Shown one piece after another: positions 1 to 4,929 of a stretch of DNA of 10,455 nt. The notes under the pieces are model-generated. The model did no database searches, had not been told where the DNA came from, and saw only the letters and a list, made by a program, of their open reading frames with translations. The stretch is from Candidatus Agrococcus pullicola (GTDB lineage Bacteria; Actinomycetota; Actinomycetes; Actinomycetales; Microbacteriaceae), in assembly GCA_019115685.1 (NCBI GenBank), contig DXDC01000232.1:1-10455 (forward strand), read 5' to 3'. The translations under genes and the position numbers were made by a program. The first letter of the stretch is position 1, and every line of letters starts with the position of its first letter.

Positions 1-303
1 CCGTAGCGCCAACAGCATGGCGATTTTGCCGCCCATCGAGTGCCCGACCAGGTGAAACGGCTCCCCCACTTGCTCTCGAAGTCTTCGAGCGACAGTATCG
101 GCCGTCTCCTCGTAGTCGAATCGATCCGTCCAGGCCGACGCGCCGTGATTCGGGAGATCGACGAGAATCGACCGGAAGTTCGGTTCCAGGCCCTTCGCTA
201 TTGTGAGGAAGTTCTTTCCTCGGCCCATGAGGCCGTGCAGAAAGACGACTGTGGGTGCATTTTCCGGGCCAACCGTTTGGAGTTTGATCTCGTCCGACGT
301 CAC
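1..303 (-). CDS. alpha/beta fold hydrolase, N-terminal part (runs off left edge)
   Basis: The visible 101 residues are the N-terminal half of an alpha/beta hydrolase, probably an esterase. An oxyanion-hole FLHG lies at residues 21-24, strand and turn VDLPNHG at 48-54, and the nucleophile elbow GHSMGG at 87-92 with Ser89 as the predicted nucleophile. The remaining catalytic acid and histidine lie beyond position 1. The order of these elements resembles the YbfF-type esterases, but the substrate cannot be told. The start is taken as GTG at 303 because TACGCT ends exactly 6 nt before it, giving a leaderless mRNA. An in-frame ATG at 381 has no ribosome site and would add 26 unlikely residues. The gene is divergent from the hydrolase at 397. 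Family is secure; start fairly secure. Confidence 0.88.
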   Translation of the reverse strand, partial: MTSDEIKLQTVGPENAPTVVFLHGLMGRGKNFLTIAKGLEPNFRSILVDLPNHGASAWTDRFDYEETADTVARRLREQVGEPFHLVGHSMGGKIAMLLALR

Positions 304-315
304 CCACCCAGCGTA
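304..315 (-). promoter_or_regulatory. -10 element of a leaderless promoter for the left-edge hydrolase
   Basis: On the minus strand TACGCT (315 to 310) matches the actinobacterial -10 consensus TAnnnT and is followed by exactly 6 nt and then GTG at 303. Transcription would start on the start codon. No clear -35 is visible. Confidence 0.5.
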
Positions 316-339
316 ACGTTCGAGGGGATCCAGCCTCCC

Positions 340-368
340 TTGCCCGTGTCGGTCGTGCTCTCTAGGCT
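340..368 (+). promoter_or_regulatory. promoter for the hydrolase at 397
   Basis: TTGCCC at 340-345 and TAGGCT at 363-368 are separated by 17 bp, a standard housekeeping sigma factor arrangement. The predicted transcript starts near 375 and has a leader of about 20 nt containing GGAG at 388-391, so this gene is led, unlike several neighbours. Confidence 0.55.
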
Positions 369-396
369 CTAAGCAGCGCATCGAAACGGAGTAGCA

Positions 397-1080
397 ATGA
401 AGCACATCATCTTGGCCCCCGGGCTTTGGCTCGACGGGACGGCCTGGAGCAACGTCGAAACCCCACTGAGGGATGCGGGCCACGCGGTAGCCTCGGTAAC
501 CCTGCCGGGGCAGGGGCTCGGAGCCAATACCGCGACCCTGCAAGATCAGCTCGATGCAGTGCTCGCAGCGATTGACTCCTTGGATGCACCCGCCGTTCTT
601 GTCGGTCACTCGGCAGCGTCGACACTCGTGTGGCTCGCCGCGGATCGCCGCCCTGAACGCGTAGAGCGCGTTCTGATGGTCGGCGGTTTTCCCGCAACCG
701 GGGGCGACGAGTACGCGGCTTTCTTCGACATTGCTGAAGGGCTCATGCCTTTCCCCGGCTGGGAGCCGTTCGCAGGCCCCGACTCCGATGATATGGATGA
801 CCGACTCAAGCAGACTGTGGCCGCTGGCGCGCACCCCGTTCCCGAGGGTGTCGCGAAGGGCAAGGTGGAATACCTGGACGAGCGACGTCGGGATATTCCC
901 GTTGTGCTCGTGTGCCCGGAATACAGCCCTGAGGATGCGCAAGCGTGGCTTGCCGAGGGCAGCATGCCGGAGCTGGTAAGCGTGCGCTCCGTGTCGTTCG
1001 CGAACATCGAATCCGGCCACTGGCCCATGTTCACTCGACCAGCTCAGCTCGCGGAACTGATCGGTGCCGCGGCAGCGTAA
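397..1080 (+). CDS. alpha/beta fold hydrolase
   Basis: This complete 227-residue cytoplasmic protein has an alpha/beta hydrolase core. The N-terminal strand and oxyanion loop LAPGLWLDG lie at residues 6-14, the nucleophile elbow GHSAAS at 70-75 (Ser72), and the C-terminal catalytic histidine is probably His208 in SGHWPM. The acid is probably Glu175 or Asp180 after strand VVLVC, which I cannot decide. The cap region (about 100-165) is short. GGAG at 388-391 sits 5 nt before the ATG. It is transcribed away from another alpha/beta hydrolase and converges on the acylphosphatase gene 15 bp downstream. The substrate is unknown; esterase or lactonase-like activity is a guess from the fold. Confidence 0.9.
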   Translation: MKHIILAPGLWLDGTAWSNVETPLRDAGHAVASVTLPGQGLGANTATLQDQLDAVLAAIDSLDAPAVLVGHSAASTLVWLAADRRPERVERVLMVGGFPATGGDEYAAFFDIAEGLMPFPGWEPFAGPDSDDMDDRLKQTVAAGAHPVPEGVAKGKVEYLDERRRDIPVVLVCPEYSPEDAQAWLAEGSMPELVSVRSVSFANIESGHWPMFTRPAQLAELIGAAAA

Positions 1081-1089
1081 GCGGGCCGC
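1069..1089. terminator. weak hairpin between convergent genes
   Basis: GCGGC (1069-1073) and GCCGC (1085-1089) can pair around an 11-nt loop across the hydrolase stop codon. There is no T tract, so this is only a candidate bidirectional terminator in the 15-bp gap. Confidence 0.25.
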
Positions 1090-1095
1090 ACTCGC

Positions 1096-1380
1096 TCAGC
1101 GGATACGGAACGTGGTCTCGCCCTTCGGTTGCACGTCGATCACGTCGACTGCCGTGACCTTCGCCCACGAAGGGCCACTGTGCAACCAGTCGACGTACGC
1201 CTCGACTGCGGCGGCTTCGCCCTCGGCTTCGGTCTCCACCGAACCGTCGTAGAGATTTCTCACGGTGCCGAAGACGCCGAGCCGGTTCGCTTCGGCCTGC
1301 GCGGATACCCGATAGCCGACCCCCTGCACCGTCCCGCGCACAATCGCGCGCTTTCGAATCAGATCGCTCCGCGCTGTCAT
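1096..1380 (-). CDS. acyP: acylphosphatase
   Basis: This 94-residue protein is a typical small cytoplasmic acylphosphatase, which hydrolyses carboxyl-phosphate bonds such as those of acetyl phosphate or 1,3-bisphosphoglycerate. The signature GTVQGVGYR spans residues 16-24, with Arg24 as the phosphate-binding arginine. GVFGTVRNLYDGSVE spans 35-49, with Asn42 as the catalytic asparagine. Length matches the family. The start at 1380 is fixed by AGGAGGT at 1396 to 1390, spaced 9 nt; a second ATG at 1388 lies 1 nt from that site and encodes only three codons ending in a TGA that overlaps this start. The gene lies 29 bp behind the DinB-type gene on the same strand and is probably its second cistron. 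Confidence 0.95.
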   Translation of the reverse strand: MTARSDLIRKRAIVRGTVQGVGYRVSAQAEANRLGVFGTVRNLYDGSVETEAEGEAAAVEAYVDWLHSGPSWAKVTAVDVIDVQPKGETTFRIR

Positions 1381-1389
1381 GACCGCATG

Positions 1390-1396
1390 ACCTCCT
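1390..1396 (-). promoter_or_regulatory. strong ribosome binding site of acyP
   Basis: AGGAGGT on the minus strand is a near-perfect anti-16S match, 9 nt before the ATG at 1380. It fits an internal cistron that needs its own initiation, in contrast with the leaderless first cistron upstream. Confidence 0.7.
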
Positions 1397-1409
1397 GTTT
1401 CGCCCGGTT

Positions 1410-1949
1410 TCAGACTTCACGCCCGATAAACGCCATGAGCCGATCCACGGAATGGGTGCTGTCGGTCTCCTTGGCCGTGCCGAACTGGCCGGATGCGCGG
1501 ATGACGTCCTCCATGCGCTGCAGCCCCGCGAGTAGATCGGCAGCGTATTGGCTATCCAGGGGTGCTGGAACGTCTGCCGCTCGCGCGAGATCCCAGGTAT
1601 GCATGAATATATCCGCGGTATACAGCTGATCGATGACGGCGCGAAGCTCCTGACCCGCGAACGGGCCCGCTTCGACAGCTCTGCCGGAGATCGCATCGTC
1701 TTCGAGTAGCGTCTGGACCTCGTCGGCGCGCACGCGCCAACGTTTCAACAGCGTCGACTCTGTACGGGGCTCGAGCGAGAGGCCGGTCCAGGAGTGCAGC
1801 ATCTCCGGGAACCAGTCCAACAGATGCTCCACAATGTCCTTGGCCCGCCATTCCGGAACCGGCGTCGGCGCTGTCCAATCATCGACTTGTTCGGCCACTT
1901 TGGCGAACGTTTCGGAGAACAGGCGGTTCCGGGCGGCTTCGGCGGTCAT
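1410..1949 (-). CDS. TIGR03086-type DinB/MDMPI-fold metal-binding protein
   Basis: This 179-residue protein belongs to the DinB/maleylpyruvate-isomerase N-terminal superfamily. The signature runs PVPEWRAKDIVEHLLDW (30-46), FMHTWDLARA (115-124) and a C-terminal DRLMAFIGREV like the family's usual ending. Predicted metal ligands are His42 and His117, with Asp120 close by. Family members are four-helix-bundle, often mycothiol-linked enzymes in actinobacteria; mycothiol use here is inferred, not visible. The ATG at 1949 has no Shine-Dalgarno and follows TAGCAT by exactly 6 nt, so a leaderless mRNA is likely. It is divergent from mug and co-directional with acyP 29 bp downstream. Exact substrate unknown. 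Confidence 0.85.
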   Translation of the reverse strand: MTAEAARNRLFSETFAKVAEQVDDWTAPTPVPEWRAKDIVEHLLDWFPEMLHSWTGLSLEPRTESTLLKRWRVRADEVQTLLEDDAISGRAVEAGPFAGQELRAVIDQLYTADIFMHTWDLARAADVPAPLDSQYAADLLAGLQRMEDVIRASGQFGTAKETDSTHSVDRLMAFIGREV

Positions 1950-1961
1950 AGTGCAATGCTA
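1950..1961 (-). promoter_or_regulatory. -10 element of a leaderless promoter for the TIGR03086-type gene
   Basis: TAGCAT (1961 to 1956) matches TAnnnT and lies 6 nt before ATG 1949. A weak -35 such as GTGCGA lies about 17 bp upstream. It shares the 55-bp region with the mug promoter. Confidence 0.5.
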
Positions 1962-1992
1962 GCGATGCCGGCATCTGCTCGCACGTACCGGA

Positions 1993-2004
1993 TACGATCG
2001 TGCT
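1993..2004 (+). promoter_or_regulatory. -10 element of a leaderless promoter for mug
   Basis: TACGAT (1993-1998) matches TAnnnT and is followed by 6 nt and GTG at 2005. No Shine-Dalgarno and no convincing -35 are seen. It faces away from the 1956-1961 element. Confidence 0.5.
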
Positions 2005-2631
2005 GTGCGTCAACGGAAGTCCCCTCTCGGTGGTCGCCGACCGCACGCGAGCGAACTTGCACAGTTCGCCACCGTCGATCCGGATGCTCTCGAAGATGTG
2101 CTGCCCGATGACGGCCGACCGTTACGACTGTTGATCGTCGGCATCAATCCGGGCTTGTGGACGGCCGCAGTGAATGCCCCGTTCGCGAGACCGGGTAACC
2201 GATTCTGGCCCTCGCTCCATCTCGCGGGGCTCACAGACCGGCTCGTAGACGCATCCGCCGGCCTTCGCGCAAGGGACGAACGTGCCCTGCTCGATGCCGG
2301 CATCGGCATCACCAACCTCGTGGGAAGACCAACGGTACGGGCTGACGAGCTCACGAAACAGGAGTTGCGGGATGCCGGTACGAGACTGATCGAGCGGGTC
2401 CGGACGCTGCGTCCTGGGGCGGTAGCGATTGCAGGTATCACCGCATACCGCACGGCATTCAACGTTCCGAAGGCGAAGCTCGGTAAACAGGATGCCGATG
2501 CTCCAGCCGGGTGGCCGAGAGAATCCGAACTGTGGGTTGTTCCGCAACCGAGCGGACTCAATGCGCACGAGAACGTAGCGTCGTTGGCAGCGAAGTGGCG
2601 GGCCGTGTGGGAGAGCTCGCAGCAGCGCTGA
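2005..2631 (+). CDS. mug: mismatch-specific uracil/thymine DNA glycosylase (Mug/TDG, family 2 UDG)
   Basis: This 208-residue protein is a Mug-type glycosylase that removes uracil or thymine from G:U and G:T mispairs to start base excision repair. Motif 1 GINPGL lies at residues 46-51, with Asn48 as the water-positioning residue. RPGNRFWPSLHLAGL lies at 62-76, GITNLVGRPT at 101-110, and motif 2 PQPSGLNAHE at 180-189. E. coli Mug has Asn where this protein has Gln181 before PSGL. The N-terminal 38 residues are an extension relative to the short E. coli enzyme. The start is GTG at 2005, chosen because TACGAT ends 6 nt upstream. It is divergent from a DinB-type gene; its stop lies 6 bp from the stop of the convergent membrane gene. 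Confidence 0.92.
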   Translation: MRQRKSPLGGRRPHASELAQFATVDPDALEDVLPDDGRPLRLLIVGINPGLWTAAVNAPFARPGNRFWPSLHLAGLTDRLVDASAGLRARDERALLDAGIGITNLVGRPTVRADELTKQELRDAGTRLIERVRTLRPGAVAIAGITAYRTAFNVPKAKLGKQDADAPAGWPRESELWVVPQPSGLNAHENVASLAAKWRAVWESSQQR

Positions 2632-2637
2632 GCAGTT

Positions 2638-3027
2638 TCACCTTTTCTGTGCACGCCACTGCATGACGCCGGCGATCGCATCCGCCACGGCCGTGACACC
2701 CGCGAGGCGACGACCGGCACGCGTGGGGGCCCACTTCGCGTAGTGACCGCACGTCGCAACCCAAACTGCATTCACAGCAGCGGCATGACGCAAATCGCGG
2801 TCGTCCGGCCGCTGTCGCTCTGCGGCCCGCAGCATCAGAACGCTCGAGGCCGCGAGCGCGAAGACGCCGACGCCTCTTGCGGTTCGACCCAGCCCGACGC
2901 TTCGGGAAACTGTTCGGCTACCGGCCAAGAGCACCGCTCCCGCTCCACACGCGATGCCGTCAACGGCGAGCACCGCTCTGGCACGCAGCTGCCGACGGCG
3001 CTCACGCCGAGTAGTGAACAATCTCAT
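2638..3027 (-). CDS. small membrane protein of unknown function
   Basis: I do not recognise this 129-residue protein. It starts with a very basic stretch (RRERRRQLRAR, 7-17), followed by likely membrane segments near 18-36, 50-67, 82-98 and 106-123, with a hydrophilic arginine- and aspartate-rich loop at 71-80. The positive N-terminus suggests it stays cytoplasmic. The ATG at 3027 is preferred over an in-frame TTG at 3033 because AAGGAG (3040 to 3035) lies 7 nt before the ATG but only 1 nt from the TTG. It converges on mug with a 6-bp gap, so the two transcripts must overlap unless one ends inside the other gene. No function can be assigned. Confidence 0.75.
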   Translation of the reverse strand: MRLFTTRRERRRQLRARAVLAVDGIACGAGAVLLAGSRTVSRSVGLGRTARGVGVFALAASSVLMLRAAERQRPDDRDLRHAAAVNAVWVATCGHYAKWAPTRAGRRLAGVTAVADAIAGVMQWRAQKR

Positions 3028-3034
3028 GGCCAAG

Positions 3035-3040
3035 CTCCTT
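3035..3040 (-). promoter_or_regulatory. ribosome binding site deciding the start at 3027
   Basis: AAGGAG on the minus strand, 7 nt before ATG 3027. It rules out the TTG two codons upstream. Confidence 0.65.
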
Positions 3041-3130
3041 CGTCTCTGCGAACTCCTGCATCCGACGCACTGTCGTCTTATTCAATCAACGATCCGATGC
3101 GCCGTCATTGAGGAAAACCGGAAGCATCAA

Positions 3131-3157
3131 TGCGGGCTCCACAACCCGCAACGCGGG
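3131..3157 (+). other. overlapping alternative hairpins in an intergenic region
   Basis: TGCGGG (3131-3136) can pair with CCCGCA (3145-3150). The same CCCGC (3145-3149) can instead pair with GCGGG (3153-3157) across a 3-nt loop. The two stems exclude each other. They lie in the 195-bp gap between the start of the membrane gene and the DUF4265 gene, upstream of the latter's predicted promoter. The rest of this gap shows nothing I can name. Confidence 0.3.
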
Positions 3158-3209
3158 GGTTTCTCCACAAGTCGCGCAATCTGACTCCTCCGCGAAACCC
3201 GCTTCTCCC

Positions 3210-3222
3210 TACGCTGCGGGGC
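3210..3222 (+). promoter_or_regulatory. -10 element of a probable leaderless promoter for the DUF4265 gene
   Basis: TACGCT (3210-3215) matches TAnnnT and is followed by 7 nt and ATG 3223. The only purine-rich stretch in between, GCGGGG, is a poor Shine-Dalgarno. Confidence 0.42.
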
Positions 3223-3744
3223 ATGGATGCAACAGAACACAGAACGCGACGCGTCAGAATCAGGTTCGGGCTGCCGGCAGAGCACGGCTGGGCGCCCTCA
3301 GCTGCCGAGTGGTTGTGGGCGGAAGAGATTGCGGCCGGCACCTACACGATTCTCAATGCCCCGTTCTTCCAATACGACATCGGTGTCGGCGACATCGTTG
3401 AAGCTCGAGAGCAGCCGCACTGGGAGGATGCGTGGGATCCGTTCTTCCGGGGTCCGGAGGAGCCGCACCACCTCCACTACGCGGGGCTTGCCGTGGACGG
3501 TCGCCACGACACCTTTCGTGCTGTAGTGCTGCAGGACGGCGCGTTCGAAGGTGACCCGCAGCGGGCATCCGACTGCTTCCACGGATTCGGCTTGTGGGTT
3601 GAGGGTGCGAGTTGGTTTCCGAACCCGATGTTCGCATTGGATGTGCCGCCGGATGCCGACCTGGATGCCGTCGTGGCCCTCCTAGAACGGCACGAGCGCG
3701 AGGGCGCATGGATGTGGGAGTGGTCGAAGCGGAGTGGACGTTGA
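3223..3744 (+). CDS. DUF4265 domain-containing protein
   Basis: This 173-residue soluble protein matches the DUF4265 pattern: VRIRFGLP strand near 11-18, EWLWAEEIAAGTYTILNAPFF at 29-49, GDIVEA at 56-61, and a second half (about 95-160) with alternating strands and helices ending in the helix DAVVALLERHEREG. The family is uncharacterised. No enzymatic motif is evident. I start it at ATG 3223, since the family's first strand follows directly and TACGCT ends 7 nt upstream. An in-frame ATG at 3130 would add 31 residues of poor, basic, proline-rich sequence over the intergenic hairpins. The isoaspartate methyltransferase-like gene follows on the same strand 63 bp on, with its own promoter. Confidence 0.8.
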   Translation: MDATEHRTRRVRIRFGLPAEHGWAPSAAEWLWAEEIAAGTYTILNAPFFQYDIGVGDIVEAREQPHWEDAWDPFFRGPEEPHHLHYAGLAVDGRHDTFRAVVLQDGAFEGDPQRASDCFHGFGLWVEGASWFPNPMFALDVPPDADLDAVVALLERHEREGAWMWEWSKRSGR

Positions 3745-3770
3745 TCGGTAATCCGCGGCGGTTGCGCTGT

Positions 3771-3776
3771 TAGCCT
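3771..3776 (+). promoter_or_regulatory. -10 element upstream of the isoaspartate methyltransferase-like gene
   Basis: TAGCCT matches TAnnnT in the 63-bp gap after the DUF4265 gene. The transcript would start near 3783, giving a leader of about 25 nt with GGAGG at 3798-3802. No good -35 was found. Confidence 0.35.
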
Positions 3777-3797
3777 GGCGGCATTGGCGAAGATGCC

Positions 3798-3802
3798 GGA
3801 GG
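3798..3802 (+). promoter_or_regulatory. ribosome binding site deciding the start at 3808
   Basis: GGAGG lies 5 nt before ATG 3808 and inside the coding sequence that would follow from the alternative ATG at 3793 or TTG at 3784, so 3808 is preferred. Confidence 0.65.
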
Positions 3803-3807
3803 CTGAC

Positions 3808-4395
3808 ATGAACGAAACCGATCAGACCCCGTACGAACGCGTTGTCGCCGCGATGCGAGCTGTTCCGCGAGCCGACTTTCTGCCGAGCAAGATGCGAAAA
3901 CTCGCGGAGATCGACGCCCCATTGCCGATCGGTGACGATCAAACGAACTCCCAGCCCAGCACCGTCGAAATCATGCTGCAGTTGCTTGATGTTCGCACCG
4001 GCCATCGAGTGCTCGACGTCGGTGCGGGGTCCGGGTGGACGACTGCGATACTGACGCACTTGGTCGGTGAGGAAGGGCGAGTGCTCGGTGTCGAGCGGCA
4101 AGCGCGGCTCATTCCACCTGCACGAACCGCGCTCGACAAACACGCATCGGGGCGTGCATCAATCGTGCGGGCGCTACCACGCACTCTGGGGGTGCCGGAG
4201 GAAGCGCCCTTCGATCGCATCCTGGTGTCGGCCGAAGCGTTGCGAGTGCCGGACTCTCTCGTCGACCAGCTCGCCGACGACGGCGTCATGGTCATTCCGG
4301 TGGACGGAATCATGCACAGGGTGCAACGGCACGGCGAAGAGACGCGAGTGAGCCGTCACGGGCTGTTTCGATTCGTCCCGTTGATCGAGCCGTAG
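3808..4395 (+). CDS. pcm: protein-L-isoaspartate O-methyltransferase-like SAM enzyme
   Basis: This 195-residue protein has the PIMT fold, which methylates L-isoaspartyl residues with S-adenosylmethionine for protein repair. An N-terminal VPRADFLP lies at 19-26, the PIMT hallmark QTNSQPSTVEIML at 45-57, SAM motif I VLDVGAGSGWTT at 68-79, and the acidic ribose ligand probably at Glu96. APFDRILVSAEALRVPDSLVDQL at 133-155 corresponds to the usual APYDAIxVTAA region. It departs from the canonical enzyme: the GDG motif expected near 121-125 reads RALPR, VTAA reads VSAE, and PVG reads PVD (164-166). It may be a diverged PIMT or a related methyltransferase with another substrate. GGAGG supports ATG 3808. 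It converges on the DUF3151 gene. Confidence 0.82.
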   Translation: MNETDQTPYERVVAAMRAVPRADFLPSKMRKLAEIDAPLPIGDDQTNSQPSTVEIMLQLLDVRTGHRVLDVGAGSGWTTAILTHLVGEEGRVLGVERQARLIPPARTALDKHASGRASIVRALPRTLGVPEEAPFDRILVSAEALRVPDSLVDQLADDGVMVIPVDGIMHRVQRHGEETRVSRHGLFRFVPLIEP

Positions 4396-4398
4396 CGC

Positions 4399-4425
4399 GT
4401 CTGCTCGGTGGGCGTGTCTGCTCGG
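4399..4425 (+). repeat. short direct repeat, 10 bp with 17-bp period
   Basis: GTCTGCTCGG occurs at 4399-4408 and 4416-4425, just after the pcm stop codon. It is probably a small tandem duplication; no function is implied. Confidence 0.4.
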
Positions 4426-4432
4426 CATGTGC

Positions 4433-4466
4433 ACCGCCGGACATCGAAGTGCCGACGCCTGGCGGT
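4433..4466. terminator. candidate bidirectional terminator hairpin between pcm and DUF3151
   Basis: ACCGCC (4433-4438) is complementary to GGCGGT (4461-4466), with two further inner GG/CC pairs past a one-base bulge. It sits between two convergent genes, 37 nt past the pcm stop and 9 nt past the DUF3151 stop. The loop is long and there is no T tract. Confidence 0.35.
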
Positions 4467-4475
4467 CTGAGTGCG

Positions 4476-4892
4476 CTAGCCGCCGGCTTCGATCTTGGTC
4501 GACGCCGTCGGGTCAGCACCTTCGAGAAATTCGGTGAGGCGATCCACTTCTCCGGTTTCGCCGATGCGTTCGGCGGCCCGTCGCAGCGCGTACAGGGAAC
4601 GCAGTACTCCCCGATTGGGTTCGTGGCTCCACGGGACGGGGCCGCTCCCCCGCCAACCGGCTCGGCGCAGCGCATCGAGGCCACGGTGATAGCCGACGCG
4701 GGCGTACGCGTATGCCTCGAGTTCACTGCCCTCTTCCCAGGCGTGGTCCGAGAGTTCGACCCACGCGAGCGGGGATTCGGGATGCGCCCGAACGACCTGC
4801 GAGGGATGCTCGCCGTCCGCCAACGCGTGCACGACCTCGCGTTCCTCGGGCAGCAGCGTCGGGTCGGGCTGGAGCAGGTTCTCACCAATCAT
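4476..4892 (-). CDS. DUF3151 domain-containing protein
   Basis: This 138-residue soluble protein is a clear member of DUF3151, a family largely confined to actinobacteria and without known function. It begins MIGENLLQPDPTLLP like most relatives. The family's best conserved block runs from about residue 59 to 98 and includes EAYAYARVGYHRGLDALRR (59-77) and GPVPWSHEPNRG (84-95). The sequence is helical throughout, with no signal peptide or membrane segment, and ends in a short variable tail. The ATG at 4892 has no Shine-Dalgarno but lies exactly 6 nt after TAGACT, so a leaderless mRNA is likely. The promoter begins at the stop codon of the multicopper oxidase gene upstream, so it can be expressed apart from that operon. 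Confidence 0.93.
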   Translation of the reverse strand: MIGENLLQPDPTLLPEEREVVHALADGEHPSQVVRAHPESPLAWVELSDHAWEEGSELEAYAYARVGYHRGLDALRRAGWRGSGPVPWSHEPNRGVLRSLYALRRAAERIGETGEVDRLTEFLEGADPTASTKIEAGG

Positions 4893-4929
4893 GCGGGCAG
4901 TCTATCCACCCTCCCCGCTAGGAGGTCAA
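4893..4929 (-). promoter_or_regulatory. leaderless promoter of the DUF3151 gene
   Basis: On the minus strand TTGACC (4929 to 4924) is followed after 19 bp by TAGACT (4904 to 4899), then 6 nt and ATG 4892. The -35 hexamer contains the TGA stop codon of the multicopper oxidase (4928 to 4926). The 19-bp spacer is slightly long, but this is one of the best promoters in the window. Confidence 0.6.

Noticed and set aside
3130..3222. Longer start for the DUF4265 protein at ATG 3130
   Set aside because: The extra residues are unlike the family and cover intergenic hairpins; ATG 3223 has a promoter 7 nt upstream and begins right before the first conserved strand.
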